Assembly (NCBI GenBank): GCA_019359355.1
Contig: JAHHHM010000014.1
Location: 62,001 to 126,000, forward strand
DNA length: 64,000 nucleotides
Origin: Microcoleus vaginatus WJT46-NPBG5
Lineage (GTDB): Bacteria; Cyanobacteriota; Cyanobacteriia; Cyanobacteriales; Oscillatoriaceae
Direction: 5' to 3'
Part shown: positions 17,822 through 25,703 of the stretch, in pieces
Position numbering within the stretch: the first letter of the stretch is position 1
How the letters are laid out: every line of letters begins with the position of its first letter
Made by a program: the position numbers and the translations under genes
The notes under the pieces: model-generated
Told to the model about the DNA's origin: nothing
Databases searched by the model: none
The model's input: only the letters and a program-made list of their open reading frames with translations

Positions 17822-20272
17822 ATGAAAAATGCTTTGATTCAACTTCTTTTAGTAGAAGACAACCGCACTGATGCGGTTATGTTAAATGAGCTTTTGGCAG
17901 AAGCCTCGGCAGTGCCGGTTCAGGTAACGCAGGAAAAGCGGCTCAATGAAGCGCTCACCCGGCTCCAGAGGCAAGCGTTTGACATTATCTTGCTAGATCT
18001 GTCACTTCCAGATGCTCAGGGCCTAGAGACACTTTTACAGGTGCAATTGGCCGCGCCGGCTCTGCCGATTGTGGTGATGACCGGCCTAGATAATGAAGAG
18101 TTAGCCCTCGAAGCGGTTCGGCAAGGGGCGCAAGACTATCTGATTAAAGGCCAAGTTAACTGCCAGCTACTCGTGCGGGCCATCCGCTACGCGATTGAGC
18201 GCAAACGAACCGCAGAAGCTTTGCGGCAGCAAGCTGAGCGAGCGCATCTGCTAGGCTTAATTTCCCAACGTATCCGCCAGTCGTTGGATTTAGGGGCAGT
18301 TTTGCAGACAACGGTCACGGAAATACGGCATTTTCTCCACACAGATCGCGTGCTGGTTTACCGCTTTAACCCAGACTGGAGTGGGATTGTCGTCGCAGAA
18401 TCCGTTGCAGACGGCTGTAAGGCAATTTATGGAATTACCATTCAAGAAACCTGCTTTATTCGGCAAGGCTATGCGCGGCGCTACCAAGAGGGAAGAGTGC
18501 GGGCTATTGAAGATATTTATGAGGCAGATATAGATCCGTGTCATCGTAATTTATTGGCTAGTTTACAGGTAAGAGCGAACTTGGTTGTTCCTATTCTTTT
18601 TAATCAAGAATTAAAAGTTAAAAATAAAGAAAAAACCCTTGATTCTCCAACCTCAACACCCAAGTCGCAATTGTGGGGGCTGCTGATCGCTCACCAGTGT
18701 CGCGGGAACCGATCCTGGCAACCTTGGGAACTGGATCTGCTCACTTCCCTTGCAACCCAAGTGGGAATTGCGATTCAACAATCAGAACTTTATCAGCAGG
18801 TAGAGCATCTAAACACCGGCTTAGAAAACCAAGTGCAAGAACGGACTGCTCAGCTAGAACAAGCCCTTGAACAACTGCAACAAGCGCTGCATCTAGAGGC
18901 GATGCTAAAACGGATTACCGACAAGGTGCGCGATAGTTTAGATGAAGACCAAATTTTACCAACGGCTGTGCGGGAGTTAGCTTTAGGATTGGGCGCACAA
19001 AGCTGTCAGGCTGCTTTGTATGATCTTGAGCAAGGAACCGCAACGATCCGCTATGAATACAGCCAAAGAGAGCCGGCGCAAACGGGGCGCGAGGTAGATT
19101 TGTCTGACTTTGTTGAAATATATTCTCGGTTATTGCCTTGTTTAGCTGACGAGGACGCGGACAAGCCGGCGGTTCAATCAATAAACTTTCAACAAAATCC
19201 ACCCCTTCAGTTTTGCGAGTTTATCCCCACACGCAATGAGTCTCGTTCCGTGATTCTCGCCAGCGCTTTGGTTGACGATCAAGAAGTGTTGGGCGATTTG
19301 TGGTTATTCAAGCCGGCACACGAAATTTTTAATGAATTAGAAATCCGGCTAGTGCAGCAAGTCGCAACGCAATGCGCCATCGCCTTACGGCAAGCGAGAC
19401 TTTATCAGGAGGCACAAGCGCAAGTTAGAGAACTTGAACGGCTTAATCGCTTAAAAGATGATTTTCTCAGTACCGTTTCTCATGAACTCCGCACACCGAT
19501 TGCCAACATAAAAATGGGGATTCAGATGTTGGAAGTCGCCATCAGCCACCAGCAATCTGCTGTCAGATCTGTGCTGTCTGCAGAGAATTCCCCAGTGTAT
19601 GAGCACGCTTACAGTTCAATTACTGATAAAACCACTCACTACTTCGAGGTTCTACACGACGAGTGTAACCGAGAAATTAACTTGATTAACGATTTACTTG
19701 ACTTGCAAAGGCTCAATGCCGGTGTTCAACCTTTAGAGTTGAGCGTGATTCAAATGCAAAATTGGATTCCCCATCTTGTTGAGCCATTTACACAACGCGT
19801 TGAGAGCGGCGAGCAAATCTTATATGTTGATATTTCTCCGACACTGCCGCCCGTTGTCTGTGATATTTTAGGGTTGGGTCGCATCTTGACAGAGTTGCTG
19901 AATAATGCTTGTAAGTACACACCCCCAGGCGAACACATTGCACTTAAAGTCTGCGCTCAAGAAGGTAAACTGCTCTTACAAGTTATCAATTCAGGCATTG
20001 AAATTCCTAGCACTGAGTTAGGCCGCATTTTTGATAAGTTCTATCGTATCCCCAGTAACGATCCCTGGAAGCAAGGAGGAACTGGATTAGGGTTAGCTCT
20101 GGTAGAAAAACTTACCGAACATTTAGGCGGAACGATCCAAGTGGCGAGTGCTTTGGGTGAGACTTGCTTTACAGTAGAATTGCCGCTCACCCCAGCCGAC
20201 ATCGCCGCACCGGCTATGGAGTTACAGGCGACAGATGGACGATCATCAAACTATCAAAATTCTGCTAGTTGA
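17822..20272 (+). CDS. REC-GAF-GAF hybrid histidine kinase; first GAF is a candidate cyanobacteriochrome
   Basis: The 816-residue protein starts with a receiver domain (phosphoacceptor Asp59 in ILLDLSLPD; VVMTGLDNEEL). GAF1 (about 140-320) has the bilin-lyase-type core of cyanobacteriochromes: VRANLVVPIL, LWGLLIAHQC and, before them, DPCHRNLL with the Cys240-His241 pair that normally holds the chromophore. A second cysteine lies in ETCF (Cys211), where DXCF-type cyanobacteriochromes have DxCF. A coiled coil and GAF2 (about 365-525) follow, then HisKA (FLSTVSHELRTPIANIK, His554) and an ATPase domain (NNACKYTPPG, GGTGLGLALVEKL). About 20 Lys/Thr/Ser-rich residues (about 263-283) are inserted in GAF1. 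The next kinase gene overlaps its 3' end by 38 bp. Confidence 0.9.
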   Translation: MKNALIQLLLVEDNRTDAVMLNELLAEASAVPVQVTQEKRLNEALTRLQRQAFDIILLDLSLPDAQGLETLLQVQLAAPALPIVVMTGLDNEELALEAVRQGAQDYLIKGQVNCQLLVRAIRYAIERKRTAEALRQQAERAHLLGLISQRIRQSLDLGAVLQTTVTEIRHFLHTDRVLVYRFNPDWSGIVVAESVADGCKAIYGITIQETCFIRQGYARRYQEGRVRAIEDIYEADIDPCHRNLLASLQVRANLVVPILFNQELKVKNKEKTLDSPTSTPKSQLWGLLIAHQCRGNRSWQPWELDLLTSLATQVGIAIQQSELYQQVEHLNTGLENQVQERTAQLEQALEQLQQALHLEAMLKRITDKVRDSLDEDQILPTAVRELALGLGAQSCQAALYDLEQGTATIRYEYSQREPAQTGREVDLSDFVEIYSRLLPCLADEDADKPAVQSINFQQNPPLQFCEFIPTRNESRSVILASALVDDQEVLGDLWLFKPAHEIFNELEIRLVQQVATQCAIALRQARLYQEAQAQVRELERLNRLKDDFLSTVSHELRTPIANIKMGIQMLEVAISHQQSAVRSVLSAENSPVYEHAYSSITDKTTHYFEVLHDECNREINLINDLLDLQRLNAGVQPLELSVIQMQNWIPHLVEPFTQRVESGEQILYVDISPTLPPVVCDILGLGRILTELLNNACKYTPPGEHIALKVCAQEGKLLLQVINSGIEIPSTELGRIFDKFYRIPSNDPWKQGGTGLGLALVEKLTEHLGGTIQVASALGETCFTVELPLTPADIAAPAMELQATDGRSSNYQNSAS

Positions 20273-21740
20273 AGATAACCGCGCCGACATTGTGATGTTG
20301 CAAGAGTTGCTATCGCAAGTCAGCACGGTTCAGTTTAAAGTCGTGCCGGCACAGCGTCTCAGTGAGGCAAGCACACAGCTTACAGAGGCAAGGTTTGATG
20401 TTATTTTACTGGATCTCTCGCTCCCAGATGCTCACGGCCTGGAGACGATTGTACAAGTGCAGGCACAAGCGCCCTCTGTGCCAATCGTAGTCATGACAGG
20501 CTTAGACAATGAAGAGTTAGCGGTGGAGGCAGTTCGCCAAGGGGCGCAAGATTACCTCGTCAAAGGGCAGGTAGACTCGCATTTGTTAGTTCGCGCCATC
20601 CGCTATGCCATTGAGCGTAAGCACAGCTTAGAGGCGCTGCGAGACAGTGAGGAGCGCTTCCGCCTACTGGTTGCCGGTGGCAAGGATTATGCTATTTTTA
20701 CCCTCGCCCCCAATGGATGCGTCATGAATTGGAATGCTGGGGCGCAACGCACCCACGGCTACCCAGCTGAAGAAATTATCGGCCAACATTTTTCCTGTTT
20801 CTACCTGCCGGAAGAAATTGATGCCGGCAAGCCGCAGCGAGATTTACAATTAGCAACGGCTGAGGGGCGATTTGAAGAGGAAGGCTGGCGGGTGCGTCAA
20901 AGCGGCTTGCGGTTTTGGGCGGCGGTTGCGATTAGCACGTTATGCGATGAAAGTGGGCAGATGCGAGGCTTCGCTCAAGTCACGCGGGATTTAACAGAAC
21001 GTCAGCGAGCTGAGGCGGAAATTCGCAAGCTGCATGAAGATTTAAAGCGTCGAGCTGTTGAATTGGAATTTGCCAACAAAGAATTGGAAGCTTTCAATTA
21101 TTCAGTCTCCCACGATCTGCGAAATCCCCTATCCGTCATTGATGGTTTTACCGCTTTAATCTTAAAAAACTATGCCCAAAAGCTAGACGAGAAAGAGCGA
21201 CACTACCTGGAACGGATACATCATGCCTGCAAGCGCATGGAGCAGCTGATCGAAGATTTACTGCTTTTGTCGCGCATCTCTCGCAGTCAGGTGCACATTG
21301 AGACGGTTCAGTTAAGTTCCTTGGTACAAAAAATTGCGCTGACGTTACAGCAAACACAACCGCAACGCCAAGTTGAGTTCCGCATTGCTGCCGGTGTGGT
21401 GGCTCAAGGCGATGGGCGTCTACTAGAAATTGTGCTGGAAAATTTATTAGGAAATGCTTGGAAATATACCGGAAAAAAAACGCACGCTTGCATTGAATTT
21501 GGCACGAGCCAGCAAGAAGGGCAAACTGTGTATTTTGTGCGCGATAACGGGGCCGGTTTTTCTATGGCTGATGCGAATAAATTGTTCTATGCTTTTCAGC
21601 GGCTACACCAACAAAGTGAGTTTGAAGGCACCGGCATTGGGCTAGCGACTGTACAGCGGATTATCCACCGGCACGGGGGCAAGATTTGGGCTGAAGCGGT
21701 TGTTGCTGCCGGCGCGACGTTCTACTTTACGCTGGCATAA
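20235..21740 (+). CDS. REC-PAS hybrid histidine kinase
   Basis: The 501-residue soluble protein has a receiver (Asp60 in ILLDLSLPDAHG), a PAS domain (about 137-255; FRLLVAGGKDYAIFTL, GCVMNWNAGAQRTHGY) and a coiled coil. HisKA follows with FNYSVSHDLRNPLSVI (His293), then an ATPase domain (NLLGNAWKYTG, DNGAGF, GTGIGLATV). Its receiver and the one in the upstream gene share long blocks such as VVMTGLDNEELA and VRAIRYAIERK, so the two arose by duplication. The PAS resembles the bacterial GKDYAIF type that often binds no known cofactor. It overlaps the upstream gene by 38 bp, so it is probably co-translated. Confidence 0.92.
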   Translation: MDDHQTIKILLVEDNRADIVMLQELLSQVSTVQFKVVPAQRLSEASTQLTEARFDVILLDLSLPDAHGLETIVQVQAQAPSVPIVVMTGLDNEELAVEAVRQGAQDYLVKGQVDSHLLVRAIRYAIERKHSLEALRDSEERFRLLVAGGKDYAIFTLAPNGCVMNWNAGAQRTHGYPAEEIIGQHFSCFYLPEEIDAGKPQRDLQLATAEGRFEEEGWRVRQSGLRFWAAVAISTLCDESGQMRGFAQVTRDLTERQRAEAEIRKLHEDLKRRAVELEFANKELEAFNYSVSHDLRNPLSVIDGFTALILKNYAQKLDEKERHYLERIHHACKRMEQLIEDLLLLSRISRSQVHIETVQLSSLVQKIALTLQQTQPQRQVEFRIAAGVVAQGDGRLLEIVLENLLGNAWKYTGKKTHACIEFGTSQQEGQTVYFVRDNGAGFSMADANKLFYAFQRLHQQSEFEGTGIGLATVQRIIHRHGGKIWAEAVVAAGATFYFTLA

Positions 21741-21806
21741 GGAAGTCAGGAGTGAAATAGGATCATTCTTCGCTAAGTCCCTATAATAAATGACTGGATT
21801 AGTAGC

Positions 21807-21835
21807 TTGACTAAAAAATCAACATAGGTTATAAT
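21807..21835 (+). promoter_or_regulatory. Sigma70-type promoter for the KTSC gene
   Basis: TTGACT (21807-21812), 17 nt, and TATAAT (21830-21835) are near-perfect -35 and -10 boxes. Transcription would start near 21842 and give a leader of about 200 nt before the ATG at 22042. Confidence 0.75.
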
Positions 21836-21896
21836 AGAGTTTAGAAAGCGCAATTTATCGCAGTTTCCAAGTTGCCGAGATATCAGGAAAAAAGCC

Positions 21897-21925
21897 GGTT
21901 TAAAAGATATTTTTTCTTTTAAACC
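21897..21925 (+). promoter_or_regulatory. Stable hairpin in the KTSC leader RNA
   Basis: GGTTTAAAAGA (21897-21907) and TCTTTTAAACC (21915-21925) form a perfect 11-bp stem with a 7-nt loop inside the predicted leader. It is not followed by a T-run, so it is more likely an mRNA-stability or protein-binding element than a terminator. Confidence 0.55.
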
Positions 21926-22041
21926 CGAGAGAATTTGCAGAAATATGCCCGGACAGGTTATCGGCAATTTACTGATGTAAAAACGGCTGAATAACTCTGG
22001 CTTGCTCATTTAATGGCTCAATTTTTGGAGGAAAAATTCGC

Positions 22042-22536
22042 ATGAAGTTATCCAAAATTGATTTAACCAATATCCTCGCCATTGGCCACTCTAACGGTCA
22101 GTTGGGGCTGTTAATCGACCGGGGGGAGGAAGTGGAATATATTGAAATTTCCGCGCCGGCTGCCGCTTACAATGGACTGCAGCAAGTTCATTACATTGCA
22201 AATAATGAACTAAGTGCGTTTCCGCCTAACCTGGAAACCCCAGAAGAAATAGAAAGCGCTCAGTCAATTGCCATGCTGCCGGTTGCTTCATCTATGGCAA
22301 ATGGAATTGGCTATGATGAGCAGCGAAAAGTTTTACAAGTCGAATTTAAAAACGGGTCGGTTTATCAATATAGTGAAGTCGAGTCTGAAACTTGGGAATC
22401 TTTTCAGAGCGCGGATTCAGTCGGGCAGTTTTTCAATGCTGAGATTAGAGGCAGTTATTACTCTGAGCGCATTGATGAGGTGAATATGATTGCCACCGGC
22501 ACGTTAGATTGCAGCAATTGTGAAGAAGATTGCTGA
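22042..22536 (+). CDS. KTSC-domain protein
   Basis: The 164-residue protein has an N-terminal half of unknown type (MKLSKIDLTNILAIGHSNGQ) and a C-terminal KTSC domain (PF13619): VASSMANGIGYDEQRKVLQV, FKNGSVYQYSEV, and an SADSVGQFFNAEIRGSYYSE block. KTSC domains have been linked to nucleic-acid and chaperone contexts, but no biochemical role is established. The C-terminus is short and Cys/Glu-rich (DCSNCEEDC), a possible metal site. GGAGG at 22027-22031 with about 10-nt spacing supports the start. It is expressed from its own promoter with a 200-nt leader. Confidence 0.85.
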   Translation: MKLSKIDLTNILAIGHSNGQLGLLIDRGEEVEYIEISAPAAAYNGLQQVHYIANNELSAFPPNLETPEEIESAQSIAMLPVASSMANGIGYDEQRKVLQVEFKNGSVYQYSEVESETWESFQSADSVGQFFNAEIRGSYYSERIDEVNMIATGTLDCSNCEEDC

Positions 22537-22553
22537 AATAAATCTAATTTTTT

Positions 22554-22610
22554 AGGCTGTTGGAGTTGCCAGCACTCTAGCCGGATTCAAACAGCCTGAT
22601 TGCAACAGCC
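22554..22610. terminator. Inverted repeats between convergent KTSC and rsh genes
   Basis: AGGCTGTT (22554-22561) can pair with AACAGCCT (22590-22597) or, as GGCTGTTG, with CAACAGCC (22603-22610). The site fills the 80-bp convergent gap. T-runs are weak, so its use as a bidirectional terminator is tentative. Confidence 0.4.
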
Positions 22611-22617
22611 GTAAACT

Positions 22618-24885
22618 TTACTCCTCAACTTGAGTAAGCCGGCGCAAGTTCAAGATATCGCTCATCTTTTTAATTTGACAGAATGTGCGTTCAAGTTGGT
22701 CGAGATCACGAATATCAATGCAGAGGTTAATCAAAGCCGGGAATCCTGGATAAGTTTTTACCTGGGCACTGCGGACATTGATATTGTTATCCTTTAAGCG
22801 AGACAAAATATCGTTCAGTACGCCAACCCGGTCAATCGCTTCAATTTGAACATCAATCGGGTAAGTTTTGGGACGAGCACTTTCGGTGGTGGGATTCCAA
22901 CTCACCGGCACAAAGCGATCACCTTGGATATTTTCCACATTCGGACAACCTTGCCGGTGGATAGAGATGCCGCGACTACTGCGAGTCACCACCCCGATTA
23001 TCGGTTCACCGGGGATCGGGTGACAGCAACCGGCTAGGTGATAAAGCAGTCCTTCAACCCCAGCGATTGGAGATTTACCGCCCGGTGTTGAAGGGCTGGT
23101 TATTTCCCGCAGCGCCCGTGTAGAGGAAGCCGGTGGGGGTAATGTCTCGGCGTCCGCTTCCATCGGCTGTTTTGCTTTAACCGCATCACGCAGCCGGTTT
23201 ACCACTTGGTTCAGGGGCACTTCCCCGTAACCCAAGCCGGCGAGTAAATCGTCAACGCTGTGATAGTTACTGCGATGGGCCACCGCCTGCATCGGCTCGG
23301 ATTTGAGCAGCGCTTCCAGGCCATTTTTGCCCAGTTCTTTTTCCAGCAGTTCTCGCCCACGGGCCACATTTTCATCCCGGTGTGAGCGCTTGTACCACTG
23401 GCGAATGCGGTTGCGCGCGCCGGTGGTGACGGCAAAATTCAGCCAGCCCAGACTCGGACGGCTGTTTTTCTGCGTGATGATCTCGACAATGTCACCGTTT
23501 TTCAACTGCGAGTCTAGCGTCACCATGCGTCCATCAATTCGTGCGCCGATACAGTGATTTCCCACCTCTGTGTGAATGCGATAGGCAAAATCTACAGGTG
23601 TGGCACCTCGGCTGAGTGCAACCACATCCCCTTGAGGCGTAAACACATAGACATCATCTTCAAACAGGTTATCCTTAACGCTTTCCAGGTATTCTTGAGC
23701 GTCCTTGAGGTCACTCTGCCAGTCCAACAATTGCCGTAGCCAGGTGAATTTTTCCTCATCTCCCTTCATCTGGGTATGGCTAGATGAGCCGGTTTCTTTG
23801 TATTTCCAGTGCGCGGCGATCCCATATTCCGCGACATGATGCATTGCCAGGGTGCGGATTTGGATTTCTAAAGGACGCCCGGTAAAGCCAACGACAACCG
23901 TATGCAGTGATTGATAGCGGTTGGGTTTGGGTAAACCGATATAGTCTTTAAACCGGCCTGGAATTGGGCGGAAAGCATCGTGAACGATGGCTAAAGTGCG
24001 GTAGCACTCATCGTTGTTTTGCACGATGATCCGCACCGCTGCAATATCGTAAATTTCATGGAATTCTTTCTGCTGCCGTTGCATCTTTTGGTAAATTCCA
24101 TAAAGGTGCTTAGGCCGGCCACTCACTTCGACACACTCGATCCCCACTTGATCGAGGCGCTGCCGCAGAATTTCCGTTACTTTCGTTAATCTCGCTTCCC
24201 GATCCGCTCGTTTTTCTGCAACCAACTCTTGGGTGGCGCGGTAGGATTCGGGTTCAAGATATTTAAAGGCTAAATCTTCTAATTCCCACTTAAAACGACC
24301 GATCCCCAAGCGATTTGCCAAAGGCGCAAAGATTTCTCGCGTTTCCTGGGCAATTCGCCGGCGTTTTTCATCGGGCAGGTGTTCCAGCGTTCGCATATTG
24401 TGGAGCCGGTCTGCTAGCTTTACGACAATTACCCGGATATCTTTTGCCATTGCCAAGAACATTCGGCGGAAGTTCTCGGCTTGGCGTTCGGTTTTACTAG
24501 AAAATTTAAATTTAGACAGCTTGGTGACGCCTTCAACCAGCAGGCGAACTTCCGTACCAAACCGCTGCTCAATTTCTTCTAAACTGACTTCTGTATCTTC
24601 TACTACATCATGCAAAAAGCCGGCGGCGATCATGGCGCTGCTGCCTCCCAGATCCCGCAACAAGCCGGCAACTGCGATGGGATGGCAAATGTAGGGTTCG
24701 CCTGATTTACGACACTGACCTTCGTGCAGCCGGTAGCCAAATTCAAACGCCCGACAGATTAAGGAGTTATCTGCCGCTGAGGTATCGGGTGCTGTAGAGT
24801 CAGAGGATTGTTGCTGGGTAAGCAAACACGCTTGCAGCCAGTCAGGAAGTTGAACAATGGGGCAAGTAGGGGCAGTGGTGTTCAT
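22618..24885 (-). CDS. rsh: Bifunctional (p)ppGpp synthetase/hydrolase (RelA/SpoT homologue)
   Basis: This 755-residue long RSH enzyme makes and degrades the stringent-response alarmone. An N-terminal HD hydrolase carries His68 (ICHPIAVAGLL) and His92-Asp93 (GFLHDVVEDT). The synthetase domain shows GRFKDYIGLPKPNRYQSLHT, EIQIRT and HVAEYGIAAHWKYKE. A TGS domain (VYVFTPQGDVVALSRGATPVDFAY), a zinc-finger-like helical region with GCCHPIPGEPIIG and a C-terminal ACT domain follow. All catalytic blocks look intact, so both activities are expected. The gene is monocistronic; no Shine-Dalgarno precedes the ATG. Many cyanobacteria have a single such gene. Confidence 0.95.
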   Translation of the reverse strand: MNTTAPTCPIVQLPDWLQACLLTQQQSSDSTAPDTSAADNSLICRAFEFGYRLHEGQCRKSGEPYICHPIAVAGLLRDLGGSSAMIAAGFLHDVVEDTEVSLEEIEQRFGTEVRLLVEGVTKLSKFKFSSKTERQAENFRRMFLAMAKDIRVIVVKLADRLHNMRTLEHLPDEKRRRIAQETREIFAPLANRLGIGRFKWELEDLAFKYLEPESYRATQELVAEKRADREARLTKVTEILRQRLDQVGIECVEVSGRPKHLYGIYQKMQRQQKEFHEIYDIAAVRIIVQNNDECYRTLAIVHDAFRPIPGRFKDYIGLPKPNRYQSLHTVVVGFTGRPLEIQIRTLAMHHVAEYGIAAHWKYKETGSSSHTQMKGDEEKFTWLRQLLDWQSDLKDAQEYLESVKDNLFEDDVYVFTPQGDVVALSRGATPVDFAYRIHTEVGNHCIGARIDGRMVTLDSQLKNGDIVEIITQKNSRPSLGWLNFAVTTGARNRIRQWYKRSHRDENVARGRELLEKELGKNGLEALLKSEPMQAVAHRSNYHSVDDLLAGLGYGEVPLNQVVNRLRDAVKAKQPMEADAETLPPPASSTRALREITSPSTPGGKSPIAGVEGLLYHLAGCCHPIPGEPIIGVVTRSSRGISIHRQGCPNVENIQGDRFVPVSWNPTTESARPKTYPIDVQIEAIDRVGVLNDILSRLKDNNINVRSAQVKTYPGFPALINLCIDIRDLDQLERTFCQIKKMSDILNLRRLTQVEE

Positions 24886-25177
24886 AGTGTCACACTTAAA
24901 GCTTATGAATAGGTGGACGGGTAATTGGAGGATCTGCCAATTCTACGGCATTTATTGTATTCAGGGATACAGACACGCCGGCAGCGTTAAGGATTTCGTC
25001 TGCAAACCTAGACGGTAGAATTAAGACTTTGCTGACAGGGGGATGAATCAGGAGCGGCAGCTATCAATAATGTTCTCAGACATAAGGTCGCTGTCACCCA
25101 AATTTCTATCTTCCTTTAAGGTTTATAAAGCTTAAAGAGTACCCCTTTCATACAATATAGACAAAATTCTTTACATC

Positions 25178-25546
25178 ATGCTGCCAGAAATTCACCGCCA
25201 ACACTATCAGCGATTGTACGAACTGCTAGAGAGGCTGCGACAGATCGCCCTCCCAGAGGGGATTCCAGATAGGGCGACCCTCTCAAAAGCACTCCCTGAA
25301 GTGTGGCAATTTTTTCAGGAGAAAATTTTGAGTTTGCCGGCAGATGAGTTAGACCGGGAAACGGCATCAAAGGTACAGTCTTACCAAACAGAAATGCACA
25401 AGCAACTCAAGCTTTTAAACACAGATCTGATGTTTTTGCAAGGGTCACGGCAGCCAACAACAATTCAACAACGGCAGGCTCAGCTAGGGGATCGCATTAA
25501 AACTTTAATGGGATACTGTGGGGCGGTATTGGGGGGTGAAGAGTGA
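25178..25546 (+). CDS. patD: PatD-like protein (heterocyst frequency control family)
   Basis: The 122-residue all-helical cytosolic protein matches my recollection of the PatD family, especially the C-terminal half: SKVQSYQTEMHKQLKLLNTD, LMFLQGSRQPTTIQQRQAQ and DRIKTLMGYC. In Nostoc, PatD modulates how many cells become heterocysts. The family also occurs in cyanobacteria that do not differentiate, where its role is unknown. No heterocyst genes lie nearby. It diverges from rsh and its 3' end runs into a purine-rich low-complexity repeat (gaggagagggg-type) that also precedes the next gene. Confidence 0.65.
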   Translation: MLPEIHRQHYQRLYELLERLRQIALPEGIPDRATLSKALPEVWQFFQEKILSLPADELDRETASKVQSYQTEMHKQLKLLNTDLMFLQGSRQPTTIQQRQAQLGDRIKTLMGYCGAVLGGEE

Positions 25547-25703
25547 GGAGAGGGGATAGAGGCGTTTAGCGCAACGCCCTAGAGGCATAGGGGGATGAGG
25601 AGAGGGGTAGAGTGAAGCGTTTGGTAGATCGATTCAGGGTGAGAACCGATATAAACGGATAAAACCCGCCACACAACTAAACAACTGACAAGTGACAAAC
25701 AGA

